From JAHJTW01 sp964545545 (lineage in GTDB: Bacteria; Krumholzibacteriota; Krumholzibacteriia; LZORAL124-64-63), in NCBI GenBank assembly GCA_964545545.1, contig CAZJGK010000007.1:1-60284 (forward strand): 60,284 nucleotides of DNA, read 5' to 3'. Position numbers and translations under genes: made by a program. Within the stretch, counting starts at the first letter, position 1, and the number at the start of each line of letters is the position of its first letter. The notes beneath the pieces are model-generated. The model had not been told where the DNA came from, ran no database searches, and worked only from the letters and a program-made list of their open reading frames with translations. Shown here in pieces: positions 26,877 through 36,243 of the stretch.

Positions 26877-28118
26877 TTATTCCCGGCCCAGGGCGACGAT
26901 AGGATCCATCCGGGCCGCCTTGTTGGCGGGGTACAGTCCGAAAAAGACCCCGATGGCGACCGAAAAAAGGGCGGCCCCGATGGTGACCCCGGGTGATATC
27001 TTGAAGGGAAACATCAGCACATGCGTCATACCCCAGGAGGCGAAATAGCCCACCACGATGCCCAGTAATCCCCCGATGCCCGTCAAAGTACCGGCTTCGA
27101 TCAGAACCTGCAACAGGACATCCCGCCGCCGCGCACCGACCGCCATGCGCACTCCGATTTCCCGGGTCCGCTCGGCGACCGAGATGAGCATGATGTTCAT
27201 CACCCCGATACCGCCCACGAGCAAGCCGATGGACGACAGCACCACGAGCACCAGGGCGATCCCCCCGGTGATCTTGTCCACCAGTTCGCCATAGGTCTCC
27301 GATGACACCAGTTCGAAATCATTGGGCTGGGCCGGACGCAGCCGGCGCAGACTGCGCAGGGTGCCGGTCAGGTTGGACATGACCTCGTCGGTGTCCGCGC
27401 CCTCCTGGACCATCACCGCAAAATTGCGATCCTCCTGTCCTTGGTACAGGCAATCCTTTTCGAACGTGGACCAGGGCAAGCACACATAATTATCCCCCAT
27501 GGCCCCGATGATGTGGTGCCGGGCCGCCATGGTGCCGATGATCTCATAGGGTTTGCCATAGATATTCAAGGTCTTGCCGATGGGATCGATTTGGGGAAAC
27601 AGGTCCTGCCTCGGCCCGTATCCCAGCACGACCACCCGACTGCGCGCGGCCACTTCCTGGCTCGTGAAATACCGTCCGTCAGCCACCGGGATGGAGAACA
27701 GGTAGGGGAAATGGCTGCTGGTCCCCACCGGCTGCACGAAATTGGTTTTCTCCTGCCGGTAACGCAGCACCATGCCCCGGCCATTGGTGACCTGGTAGTC
27801 GACCATGTCCACGCCGGGGGTGGCCTGGATCCCCGGGATCAAATCGGGCATGAGCTGGGGACGCCGCGCCAGTTCAGCGGGATCCTCGCCGCTCAACCCG
27901 CTGAAGCGCGCAATATAGATGTAGGGCCGTATGGAGGAGACCACGTCGGTGCGGATGCGGCCGCTCAAACCGGTGACGATGGTGAAGATCGCCAGCAGGG
28001 TCGTCACCCCGATGGTCACCCCCAGGATCAACAAGGCGCTACGCATGCGGTGGCCCACAATGGAATACATGGCCTCCCGGATTCCGTCGCGCACCGTGAA
28101 GCCCCTCCCGCTACTCAT
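26877..28118 (-). CDS. FtsX/MacB-type ABC transporter permease
   Basis: The 413-residue protein has one N-terminal membrane segment (SALLILGVTIGVTTLL), a large periplasmic MacB-PCD-like domain, and an FtsX domain with three C-terminal segments (GVMNIMLISVAERTREIGVRMAVGARR signature region). Such permeases work with an ABC ATPase and an HlyD/MacA protein to export lipids, peptides or toxins. ATG 28118 overlaps the stop of the upstream permease by 8 bp, so the pair is translationally coupled and probably forms a heterodimer. No ATPase gene is present in the operon. Confidence 0.92.
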   Translation of the reverse strand: MSSGRGFTVRDGIREAMYSIVGHRMRSALLILGVTIGVTTLLAIFTIVTGLSGRIRTDVVSSIRPYIYIARFSGLSGEDPAELARRPQLMPDLIPGIQATPGVDMVDYQVTNGRGMVLRYRQEKTNFVQPVGTSSHFPYLFSIPVADGRYFTSQEVAARSRVVVLGYGPRQDLFPQIDPIGKTLNIYGKPYEIIGTMAARHHIIGAMGDNYVCLPWSTFEKDCLYQGQEDRNFAVMVQEGADTDEVMSNLTGTLRSLRRLRPAQPNDFELVSSETYGELVDKITGGIALVLVVLSSIGLLVGGIGVMNIMLISVAERTREIGVRMAVGARRRDVLLQVLIEAGTLTGIGGLLGIVVGYFASWGMTHVLMFPFKISPGVTIGAALFSVAIGVFFGLYPANKAARMDPIVALGRE

Positions 28119-29340
28119 AGCGCAGGGCCTCCACCGGATCCAGGCCCGCGGCCTTCCACGCCGGATAGGTGCCGAATACCGCACCGATCAGGAACGTGGT
28201 GCCCAGGCCCAGCAGCACCGACCAACCCGCAATGGCAAAGGGCAGGGGAGATAACTGGGCGATCACCCAGGCCAGCAAAAGGCCAATGACAATTCCGATC
28301 ATACCTCCGACAAGGGAAAGGGTCACCGATTCCACCAGGAACTGCCACATGATGCCCAACCGACGCGCCCCCAGGGCCTTGCGAACACCCACCTCCCGGG
28401 TCCTTTCGGTGACCGAGACCAGCATGATGTTCATCAGGACAATGCCGCCGACCACCAGGCTGATCCCCACCAAAGGCACCAGGGCCTGGTAGATGGCCGA
28501 GCTGATTCCACCCCATATATCCAGGAGCTGGTCGGAGGTCTTGACGACGAAGTCATCTTTCTGCAGGGGGCGCAGGCGGTGCCGCACCCGCATGAGAAAT
28601 TCGGCCTCGTCCTGCGTATCCTGCAACTCATCGAGGTTCGTGGCGGCAACCTTGATGTCCAGGGAGGTGTGGGATCCGAACACCTTCTGCCAGGCCGTCA
28701 AAGGCATGAGTGTAAACTGGTTCCTGTTCTCTCCTCCCACGGTGCCGCGGTCGGCGACCACGCCGATGACGGTGAAATGACGCCCGCCGACCCTGACCTC
28801 CCGGCCCAGGGGATTGGCCCGACGGGGAAATAGGGCCGCGGCCACTTCACTGCCCAGAACCACCACCTGGCGTGCGGCGCGCACATCCTGCTCCATCAGA
28901 TGCCGGCCCAGCGCCAGAGGCAGGTCCTCCATCAGGGAGACCTCCTCGGTCACCCCCCGCACCCTGACCCCGCGAAAGGTATTGCCTTCGGCGCGCATAT
29001 CGGCGCTCGTGGAGATCATGGCGGCCACTTCCCGCGCCGTGGTCATCTTGTCCTGCAGGTAGCTGCGGTCCTCCAGGGTCAAGCGGGGATTGTTGAGTGA
29101 TTCCAGAAAGGCGTCGAAATCCGTCAGGAACTGCAGATCATTGATGCGGGAAATCGTAAAAACGTCCGTGCCCTCGTCCAGGACCACTTGGGACACGTAT
29201 TTGTCGGCCCCATAGATCAGGGAGACCACCGCAATCACGGACATGGTCCCCACGATGTTCCCCAGCAGGGTCAGGAAAGTGCGCAACTTGTGGCCGCGCA
29301 GACTGGCTAGGGCGATGCCGACGCCTTCAAGGATGTGCAT
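28111..29340 (-). CDS. FtsX/MacB-type ABC transporter permease
   Basis: The 409-residue paralogue of the downstream permease has the same plan: an N-terminal membrane segment (TFLTLLGNIVGTMSVIAVVSL), a periplasmic domain of about 220 residues and a C-terminal FtsX domain with the signature MNIMLVSVTERTREVGVRKALGARR region. ATG 29340 follows the TAG of the fusion-protein gene by two bases (TAGTGATG). A GTG at 29343 is the alternative. It is probably one half of a heterodimeric permease. Confidence 0.92.
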   Translation of the reverse strand: MHILEGVGIALASLRGHKLRTFLTLLGNIVGTMSVIAVVSLIYGADKYVSQVVLDEGTDVFTISRINDLQFLTDFDAFLESLNNPRLTLEDRSYLQDKMTTAREVAAMISTSADMRAEGNTFRGVRVRGVTEEVSLMEDLPLALGRHLMEQDVRAARQVVVLGSEVAAALFPRRANPLGREVRVGGRHFTVIGVVADRGTVGGENRNQFTLMPLTAWQKVFGSHTSLDIKVAATNLDELQDTQDEAEFLMRVRHRLRPLQKDDFVVKTSDQLLDIWGGISSAIYQALVPLVGISLVVGGIVLMNIMLVSVTERTREVGVRKALGARRLGIMWQFLVESVTLSLVGGMIGIVIGLLLAWVIAQLSPLPFAIAGWSVLLGLGTTFLIGAVFGTYPAWKAAGLDPVEALRYE

Positions 29341-29342
29341 CA

Positions 29343-30680
29343 CTAATCACGGTTCTTTCCGCCGTGCTTGTCTTTCGCGGCTCCTTTATCCTGGATGCCG
29401 ACTTCCGTGCCGTCCTTGAGTTCGCGCAGGATGCGGAAGGGACCGGCCACCACCTTTTGTCCCTCCTTGAGGCCGTCCAGAATCTCGAAATCATCCTGAC
29501 CGGTAATACCCAGGGTGACCGGCACGAATTTCACGAAACCTTCGCGGATCAGGAAAACACCCTCGATCTCCTTGTGTTTGACCTGATTCCCGTCGGTGTC
29601 GGTCGAGTCCTGCTTGACGGTACGCGGTGCAAAGCCCAGGTCGGCCAGGGCCTTTTTCTGCTTGGCCGCGCGGCGCCCATGATACTGCCGTATATCGCTG
29701 TTCTGCAGGGGCCATTCCCGGACCGTCACCGCGCCCAGGGCCACCGCCAAGGTACCCTTGCGTTCAGCCACCGTGATTTCCGCCTTGGCCGACAACCCCG
29801 GCCTGATGTTCTGCGGAGCGCTGTCCAGGGTGATTTTGACCTGGAACTCCACCGCTTCGCTGCTGCCGCCGGTGTTGACGCGCAGCGGGCTGTGGTCGAT
29901 CTCCGAAACGCTGCCGGTAAAGGTGGAATCGGGAAAGGCGTCGATCGTCACGGCGGCCTTCTGGCCCACGCTCAGATCCACCACTTCGGTCTCGTCCACA
30001 TCGACCCAGGCTTCCATGGTGCTGAGATCCGAGATCACCAGCAAGACCGTACCGGGATTGTTCAGCGTTCCCATGATGGCGTTCTCGCCCTCTTCAACGT
30101 TGAGGCGGGTGATCACCCCGCTCATGGGCGCGGTGATCGTCACCTTCTCCAGATCGTGCCGGGCCTTCTCCAGGTTGGCCTGGTACTGGTCAATGTTGTG
30201 GGCCGCCGCCTTTACCCGGGCCTGCTCGATGCGGGCGTTGGTCCGGGCAAGGTCGACATCCTCCTGGGAACTCAAACCCGCGGCGAAGAGCTTTTCCGCC
30301 CGGTCCTTGTCCTGTTGGGCCTTGTCCAGGTTGGCCCGGGCCAAATCCAGTTGGGCCTTCGCGGAGCTAAGGACGGCCTCCAGGGCCTGCACCGAGGCCC
30401 GGTACTCGGAAGGGTCGATCTCCAGCAACAGATCACCCTCGGCAACCTGCTGGCCCTCCTTGATGGCCAGGTTGACGATGGTGCCCATGGCATTGGCGCT
30501 GACATCAACCTTGCGTTTGGGCTGGATGGTCCCCGAGCAGGTGACCTTGGCCACCAGATCCTTGCGGACCACTTTGCCCGCTTCGACCATGGCTTCGGCC
30601 TTGTCCCGTGAGCGCAGAACGGAAACGACGACGGCGGCCAGCACCACGACCGCGGCCACGATCAGCAAGATCTTTTTCAC
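29343..30680 (-). CDS. HlyD/MacA-family periplasmic adaptor protein
   Basis: The 445-residue membrane fusion protein has an N-terminal anchor (residues 3-22), a biotinyl-lipoyl-like half (ANAMGTIVNLAIKEGQQVAEGDLLLEID), a long alpha-hairpin (about 95-190), the second lipoyl half (APMSGVITRLNVEEGENA), and beta-barrel and membrane-proximal parts. The C-terminal Lys/Asp-rich tail is unusual. It links the inner-membrane permeases to an outer-membrane exit duct, although no TolC gene is nearby. It starts with GTG and lies 18 bp after the Yip1-type gene. Confidence 0.92.
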   Translation of the reverse strand: MKKILLIVAAVVVLAAVVVSVLRSRDKAEAMVEAGKVVRKDLVAKVTCSGTIQPKRKVDVSANAMGTIVNLAIKEGQQVAEGDLLLEIDPSEYRASVQALEAVLSSAKAQLDLARANLDKAQQDKDRAEKLFAAGLSSQEDVDLARTNARIEQARVKAAAHNIDQYQANLEKARHDLEKVTITAPMSGVITRLNVEEGENAIMGTLNNPGTVLLVISDLSTMEAWVDVDETEVVDLSVGQKAAVTIDAFPDSTFTGSVSEIDHSPLRVNTGGSSEAVEFQVKITLDSAPQNIRPGLSAKAEITVAERKGTLAVALGAVTVREWPLQNSDIRQYHGRRAAKQKKALADLGFAPRTVKQDSTDTDGNQVKHKEIEGVFLIREGFVKFVPVTLGITGQDDFEILDGLKEGQKVVAGPFRILRELKDGTEVGIQDKGAAKDKHGGKNRD

Positions 30681-30698
30681 GGAGAACTCTTCTTTCTG

Positions 30699-31397
30699 CT
30701 ACATCATGATCAGGCTGATCCCCAGGGGGATGCCTGTGGCCACGATCCAGGGCAGGATCACCGCCACCGCGGCGGCTCGCATACTGAGCTTGAAAACCCG
30801 GGCGAATCCCATGACCAGCACGGCCACGCCCCACCATGTGAAAAAATCCCCGTAGGACATCAGCACCTGGTGCCAGACGGAGAGGGGATTGTCACCCGGG
30901 ACGAAGGCCGCCAAGCCGATGGTGACCCGGTACATGGATTCGGTCACCAGCACCAGGGGGAGTTTCACCAAGGTACCGATCCCCAAGGGAATGAGCGAAG
31001 CCCAGGTCACAACCCCCAGCGCCTGCCGGAAGGAGCCCTGCCCTCCGCTCATGCGGACGAAGAAACCCAGAATGAAGCCAAACAGCACGACCGTGACCCA
31101 GATTGAGAATCCCGACCCCACCGCCTTCAAGGCTCTACCGAGAGGCGCAGGATCCATGGCCTTGTCGTACTGCTGCTGCCAGGCGTCCTCCGGCACCAAC
31201 TTCATGATCTTCGAGTTCCGCATCAACTCCATCTGCTCGGGAGCCGAAATCGGAAGGGTCAGATAGGTGAACGCGGCCATGATCACCAGGATGAGCAGGC
31301 CCGGCATCAGATACCGCGGATTTTCCGCAACCCCGGCCATCAGACGCGAGGGGGCAACGACAAGATCAATCAACCTGCGCCAAAATGAATCATTCAT
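30699..31397 (-). CDS. Yip1-domain membrane protein
   Basis: The 232-residue protein has five or so hydrophobic segments (about 29-47, 95-115, 130-150, 180-200, 210-230) and an N-terminal amphipathic stretch WRRLIDLVVAPSRLMAGV typical of bacterial Yip1-domain proteins. Its role is unknown. In several bacterial groups such genes sit before HlyD/FtsX export genes, as here. ATG 31397 is only 7 bp after the stop of the ilvC-like gene, with AAGGA just before it, so it is cotranscribed. Confidence 0.8.
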   Translation of the reverse strand: MNDSFWRRLIDLVVAPSRLMAGVAENPRYLMPGLLILVIMAAFTYLTLPISAPEQMELMRNSKIMKLVPEDAWQQQYDKAMDPAPLGRALKAVGSGFSIWVTVVLFGFILGFFVRMSGGQGSFRQALGVVTWASLIPLGIGTLVKLPLVLVTESMYRVTIGLAAFVPGDNPLSVWHQVLMSYGDFFTWWGVAVLVMGFARVFKLSMRAAAVAVILPWIVATGIPLGISLIMM

Positions 31398-31403
31398 GAT
31401 CCT

Positions 31404-32486
31404 TCAACTTTCGTCCTGGGGATCGGCAGGTTCCCCCGCCGGGAACGCCTGCACGTCAAGAGGATGAAAATGCCGCAGACGGGGAAGCAGATCCCTGCCT
31501 GCCGACGCCAGAGGCCCGTTGGCCTCGATTTCCGCCAAAATCCTGGTGCCCGTGCGGGAGTCGCCGTGCCGGGCCAGGAACTCGCCGGCGAAATCCCCGT
31601 TTTCGATCTCGGTCAGCACGGCCTGCATCCGCTCCCTAACCCCGGCATCGATGATCACCGGGCCCCGGGTCAGACCCCCGTAGGCCGCGGTGCCGCTGAT
31701 CCGGCCGCGCATGCCGTCGATTCCGTACGCGTGCACCAGATCGGTGATCAGTTTCAACTCGTGCACACATTCGAAGTAGGCGTTTTCCCGACCGTAACCG
31801 GCGCCCACCATGACGTCGAACGCGGCCTTGAGCAGCTCGATCACCCCGCCGCACAGAACCGTCTGTTCGCCGAACTGGTCGCTGACGCATTCATCCTTGA
31901 AGGTGGTGACAAAACCGCCTCCGGCCAGACAACCCACGGCTTTGGCATACGCAGCAGCCAGGTCCCAGGTTTCAGGCGGCGAATCCGGAGTCACCGCCAG
32001 CAGCCCCGGCACGCCGCCTCCGGCCGCATGAGCTGCCAGCAACATATCCCCCTGACCCTTGGGGGCAACCAGAAAGCAGGGGTGCTCCGCTCCCGGGTCG
32101 ACCCCCGCGAAGGCCAGGGCGAAACCGTGGGCAAACCCGACGGCGGCGCCGGGATGCAAATGAGGGGCGATGACACCGGAAAAGACTTCAGCCATGGCCT
32201 CGTCCGGCAACATGAGCATGACCGGATCGCCGGAGGCCACCGCACCGGGCACATCCAGTACCTGGAAACCCTCCCGGGCAGCGAGGGCGCCCCGCTCGGA
32301 ATTTCCCCGCGAACCGACGACAACCTTGATCCCGCTGCGGCGCAGGTTCGTGGCCTGGGCGCGGCCCATGGTCCCATACCCGATGATGGCCACGGTCCGA
32401 CCCGACAAGGGGCAAAGAGTCACCACTCCGGGTTCGACCACCGAACCGGTCAGCGGCGGATAAGAGGGAAAAAATCGTGTCGTCAT
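31404..32486 (-). CDS. Divergent ketol-acid reductoisomerase-like protein
   Basis: The 360-residue protein has a Rossmann N-terminus (IIGYGTMGRAQATNLRRSG) and a knotted C-domain with the metal ligands kept: SDQFGEQTVLCGG and YFECVHELKLITDLV. GFAHGF and the Lys of APKGQGD also remain, but the usual KGPGH reads KGQGD and SNTAEYG reads SGTAAYG. Canonical IlvC converts acetolactate to dihydroxyisovalerate in Val/Leu/Ile synthesis. Here there are no ilvB/N/D genes nearby and the gene heads an export operon. It may be a true but divergent KARI or an enzyme for a related 2-keto substrate. The first 25 residues are an extension before the usual start. Confidence 0.8.
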   Translation of the reverse strand: MTTRFFPSYPPLTGSVVEPGVVTLCPLSGRTVAIIGYGTMGRAQATNLRRSGIKVVVGSRGNSERGALAAREGFQVLDVPGAVASGDPVMLMLPDEAMAEVFSGVIAPHLHPGAAVGFAHGFALAFAGVDPGAEHPCFLVAPKGQGDMLLAAHAAGGGVPGLLAVTPDSPPETWDLAAAYAKAVGCLAGGGFVTTFKDECVSDQFGEQTVLCGGVIELLKAAFDVMVGAGYGRENAYFECVHELKLITDLVHAYGIDGMRGRISGTAAYGGLTRGPVIIDAGVRERMQAVLTEIENGDFAGEFLARHGDSRTGTRILAEIEANGPLASAGRDLLPRLRHFHPLDVQAFPAGEPADPQDES

Positions 32487-32596
32487 GTCCGCACCATAGA
32501 GCAGGGCGGCTATCTTGACAAGAATCCCCTCATGGGATAAATTGCCCCCCTGCCCGGGAGGAAAATTCGGTTTTCCGGCCCGGACCGGAATCGGGT

Positions 32597-32673
32597 GGCG
32601 GCTTAGCTCAGTTGGTTAGAGCATCGGAATCATAATCCGAGTGTCCGGGGTTCGAATCCCTGAGCCGCTACCA
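32597..32673 (+). tRNA. tRNA with CAU anticodon (probably elongator tRNA-Met)
   Basis: The 77-nt cloverleaf has acceptor GGCGGCU/AGCCGCU, discriminator A and an encoded CCA. The anticodon stem UCGGA/UCCGA has loop AUCAUAA, anticodon CAU. The T loop is UUCGAAU. The initiator features (unpaired first base, three G-C pairs at the anticodon stem) are absent. The anticodon fits elongator Met or, if modified to lysidine, minor Ile. The overall sequence looks more like elongator Met. It ends 61 bp before tilS, whose product modifies tRNA-Ile(CAU), so the Ile option should be kept open. Confidence 0.9.
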
Positions 32674-32734
32674 TTTCCCCCACTCCCTGATTTCCCTGAC
32701 CTCGGCTGCCTGCCCCGCCCCACTGGGAGATATC

Positions 32735-34180
32735 GTGACCGGGCACCCTCTTTTGCAGCGCATCGCCACCCGCCTGGATGAACTTGCCCCCCATTGTTGC
32801 CCGCCCGGAGTCGCGCCCGGTCTGCTGGTCGGCTTTTCCGGAGGGCCCGATTCCCTGGTTCTGTTGCTGGGCGCCCACCTTTGGGCGACCCGCAGCAAGG
32901 GCCTGGTCGAAGCGGCCCACCTGCACCACTGCTTGCGACCCACCGCCGCGGACGAGGACCTGGAGTTCTGTCGGCGCCGCTGCGCAGACCTTCACATCAA
33001 GCTGCACGAATTCCACCGGGATCCCCGCTCCCTGGCCAAACGCAGGGGCCAGGGACTCGAGGAAGCCGCGCGCCACCTGCGGCACACCCTGCTGCGGGAT
33101 GTCGTGGCCGGCAGCGACCATCTTCAGGGCCTGGCCCTGGGGCACCATCGCGACGACCAGGCCGAAACCGTCCTGATGCGTCTTTTCCGCGGCACGGGTC
33201 TCCAAGGAATGCGGGGCATCCTGCCGGTGCAGGGCAACATCCTGCATCCCCTGCTGGACATCGACCGCAAGGACATCCTGGCCTGCCTGGAAGACCTCTC
33301 GGAAAGCTGGCGCGTCGATGCTTCCAACCTGGAAGGCGACAACCTGCGAGCCCGCCTGCGACGCGAGGTGATACCGGTCCTGGAAGGCGTGTTCGGACCC
33401 GGCGCCCACACACGTCCCCTGCGTCTGGCCAACCTGCTGGGCGCAGACCTGGACCTGCTGGCAGGATTGACCCGGACCGCTCTGGCCACCTGCCATAGCC
33501 CCGACCGCCCCGAGGCCTTGGATCGGGACATGCTTCTGGCCCTGGAGCCGGCGCTGGCCGGCCGGGTTCTTCATGCCTGGCTGGCCGCCGCCATGGCGCT
33601 CCCCGGCTCCGCAAGGATTCCGGATTCCCCCGGCCAGGTTCACATCACAACGGCCATGAACTGGATCCGGAAGGGCCAGTCGGGCTCCGGGCTGGATTTG
33701 CCGGGCGGCCTGCGTCTCGAACGCTCTTTCGGGAATATTTTCCTGGTCCATACAGATTCTCCGTGCCTGGTTCTGCGGCATGCGGCCGACTATCGTATAA
33801 TGGTGAACCGGGCCCCCCTACCCCCTGATCCGGTGGCCCTGGGCCGCCGGGAAAACAACGGCTTAGCAGTACCGGGGGGCTGGCAACTGAGCGTCCCGGC
33901 CACGGCCCTGAGCGGAACCCTGCGGGTGGGACACCCTCAACCCGGGGATAAAATCCGGTATCTAGGGCTGGAAGGTTCCAAGAAATTGAGCGATCTTCTG
34001 CAGGAACGGGGTGTGCCCGCCGACCTGCGTCCCGGAATACTGGTTGTCCGCAGCGAAACGGACATTCTCTGGATTCTCGGCATCGCCCGCAGTGAACAAA
34101 CCCGGTTGTTGCCGAGTACGGACAAGATCGTTACTATCCACGTCATTGAACGCAGTCCTGACTCCAAGCGAGGGAATTGA
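32735..34180 (+). CDS. tilS: tRNA(Ile)-lysidine synthase
   Basis: TilS converts C34 of tRNA-Ile(CAU) to lysidine so that it reads AUA and is charged with Ile. The 481-residue protein has the PP-loop SGGPDS (about residues 35-40), HLHHCLRP, LGHHRDDQAET and LFRGTGLQGMRGI, all TilS signatures, plus a C-terminal domain. It uses a GTG start with GGGAG 5 nt upstream. It lies directly behind a CAU tRNA and ahead of ftsH, the common tilS-ftsH arrangement. Confidence 0.94.
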   Translation: MTGHPLLQRIATRLDELAPHCCPPGVAPGLLVGFSGGPDSLVLLLGAHLWATRSKGLVEAAHLHHCLRPTAADEDLEFCRRRCADLHIKLHEFHRDPRSLAKRRGQGLEEAARHLRHTLLRDVVAGSDHLQGLALGHHRDDQAETVLMRLFRGTGLQGMRGILPVQGNILHPLLDIDRKDILACLEDLSESWRVDASNLEGDNLRARLRREVIPVLEGVFGPGAHTRPLRLANLLGADLDLLAGLTRTALATCHSPDRPEALDRDMLLALEPALAGRVLHAWLAAAMALPGSARIPDSPGQVHITTAMNWIRKGQSGSGLDLPGGLRLERSFGNIFLVHTDSPCLVLRHAADYRIMVNRAPLPPDPVALGRRENNGLAVPGGWQLSVPATALSGTLRVGHPQPGDKIRYLGLEGSKKLSDLLQERGVPADLRPGILVVRSETDILWILGIARSEQTRLLPSTDKIVTIHVIERSPDSKRGN

Positions 34181-34185
34181 TATCC

Positions 34186-36240
34186 ATGAGCAACAATCCT
34201 GGTCCCCGTAATTCCGGGCCCCAGCAAAAGCCCCGTAAACCAGGACCAAAGACCCCGCAAATCCCCGGCAAGACCGCGGGTTTCTGGATCCTGCTGGTGT
34301 TCCTGGTTTTTCTTGTCTACCAGATGATCTATATCGACCGGTCCACCGTTCAGGAACTGACCTATTCGGCCTTCCGGGAGCAGGTGATCAACGGCAACAT
34401 CGCGAAATTGGCCAAGACCGACCTGGATGTCCACGGAGAGCTCAAGGAAAAGACCACCCTGACCGTCCTGGACGGGACCCTGCAGGATGTGGACCGCTTC
34501 CATACCCGGTTGCTCAACGAACAGAACGACTTTGCCGCCTGGGTCAGCACCACCAACCCCGAGGCCACGCTCATCGGCGAGGCTCCCAAGAAGGACTGGT
34601 GGACCTATGTCAGCTACTATATCCCCTTCCTGTTGATTCTTGTGTTGTGGCTCTTCTTCCTGCGCCAGATGCAGGGCGGTGGCAACAAGGCCTTCAGCTT
34701 CGGCAAGTCCAAGGCCAAGATGTTCAACATGGACCAACCCGATGTGACCTTCGAGGACGTCGCCGGTTGTGACGAGGCGAAATACGAGTTGCAGGAAATC
34801 ATCGATTTCCTGCGCGCACCACAGAAATTCCAGCGCCTGGGCGGGCGCATTCCCAAGGGCGCATTGCTGCTGGGTGCACCCGGGACAGGTAAGACCCTGC
34901 TGGCGCGCGCCGTGGCCGGCGAGGCGGGGGTGCCGTTCTTCAGCATGAGCGGATCGGATTTCGTGGAGATGTTCGTGGGCGTTGGCGCCAGCCGTGTCCG
35001 CGACCTTTTTGAACAGGGCAAGAAGAACGCTCCCTGCATCATCTTCATCGATGAGATCGATGCGGTGGGACGCCATCGCGGCGCCGGTCTGGGGGGCGGC
35101 CATGACGAACGCGAACAAACCCTGAATCAGCTGCTGGTCGAGATGGACGGGTTCGAAACCAACGAAGGGGTGATCCTGGTTGCCGCCACCAACCGGCCCG
35201 ACGTTCTGGATCCCGCCCTGTTGCGCCCCGGGCGCTTCGACCGTCAGATCGTGGTGGACATGCCGGACCTCGTCGGCCGCGAGGCCATCCTGAAAGTCCA
35301 CATGAAGAAAGTGCGGATGGATCCCTCGGTTTCGGCCCAGAAGATCGCCGCCGGCACTCCCGGCATGGCCGGAGCCGACCTGGAAAACCTGGTCAACGAG
35401 GCCGCCCTGCTCGCTGCGCGCAAGAACCATGAATCGGTGACCATCGAGGATTTCGAGGACGCCAAGGAAAAAGTCATGCTCGGCCCTGAGCGCCGCAGCC
35501 GGGTCTTCACCGAGAAGGTCAAAAAGGAAACCGCCTACCACGAGTCCGGACATGCCGTCGTGGCCTACCATTGTCCCGATGCCGATCCCGTGCACAAGGT
35601 GACCATCATTCCCCGCGGCCAGGCCCTGGGCCTGACCCATATGCTGCCTGTCGAGGACCAGTACACCAAGGATGAGCAAAAGTTCAAGGATGAGATCTGC
35701 GTCGGCCTGGGGGGCCGGGTCGCCGAGGAGATCTTTCTGGGGAAGATCGGTTCGGGCGCCTACGCAGACATCAAAATGGTCACCGGCAACGCCCGCGCCA
35801 TGGTGACCCGCCTGGGCATGAGCCCCAAGCTCGGCCCCATCTCCTTCGAGGAAGGATCCCAGCAGGTATTTTTGGGCCGTGATTTCGCCCAGCACACCAG
35901 CCACAGCCAGAAGACCCTGGAGGAGATCGACGCTGAAATCCGGCGCATCGTCGAGGAACAGCTGGAGCGCGCCCGATATATCCTCGGCAACAACCGCGAG
36001 GCCGTCGAAATCATGACCGCGGCCCTGCTGGAGCGGGAAACCATCGACCAGGAGGAATTCAACCTGTTGATGGAAGGCAAGACGCTGCCGGAAGTCGAAA
36101 TCCAGGTGGACCATTCCACCGGCGAGGACTCCTTTCCCGTCGAGGTGGAGCCCGCCCCCGCCGACTCCCCGGATATCCCCGCCGAGGAAATCCCCCAGGA
36201 TGGGGACGAGGACATTCCCGGCGAAGAGCCGATTGATTGA
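34186..36240 (+). CDS. ftsH: ATP-dependent zinc metalloprotease FtsH
   Basis: This inner-membrane AAA+ protease degrades misassembled membrane proteins and regulators. The 684 residues hold two membrane segments (about 30-45 and 140-160) around a periplasmic domain, the AAA module with Walker A GAPGTGKT, Walker B IIFIDEID and the second region of homology (AATNRPDVLDPALLRPGRFD), and the zinc site HESGH. The C-terminal 40 residues are acidic and Pro-rich. GAGGGA lies 10 nt before ATG 34186, five bases after the tilS stop. Confidence 0.98.
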   Translation: MSNNPGPRNSGPQQKPRKPGPKTPQIPGKTAGFWILLVFLVFLVYQMIYIDRSTVQELTYSAFREQVINGNIAKLAKTDLDVHGELKEKTTLTVLDGTLQDVDRFHTRLLNEQNDFAAWVSTTNPEATLIGEAPKKDWWTYVSYYIPFLLILVLWLFFLRQMQGGGNKAFSFGKSKAKMFNMDQPDVTFEDVAGCDEAKYELQEIIDFLRAPQKFQRLGGRIPKGALLLGAPGTGKTLLARAVAGEAGVPFFSMSGSDFVEMFVGVGASRVRDLFEQGKKNAPCIIFIDEIDAVGRHRGAGLGGGHDEREQTLNQLLVEMDGFETNEGVILVAATNRPDVLDPALLRPGRFDRQIVVDMPDLVGREAILKVHMKKVRMDPSVSAQKIAAGTPGMAGADLENLVNEAALLAARKNHESVTIEDFEDAKEKVMLGPERRSRVFTEKVKKETAYHESGHAVVAYHCPDADPVHKVTIIPRGQALGLTHMLPVEDQYTKDEQKFKDEICVGLGGRVAEEIFLGKIGSGAYADIKMVTGNARAMVTRLGMSPKLGPISFEEGSQQVFLGRDFAQHTSHSQKTLEEIDAEIRRIVEEQLERARYILGNNREAVEIMTAALLERETIDQEEFNLLMEGKTLPEVEIQVDHSTGEDSFPVEVEPAPADSPDIPAEEIPQDGDEDIPGEEPID

Positions 36241-36243
36241 GCC

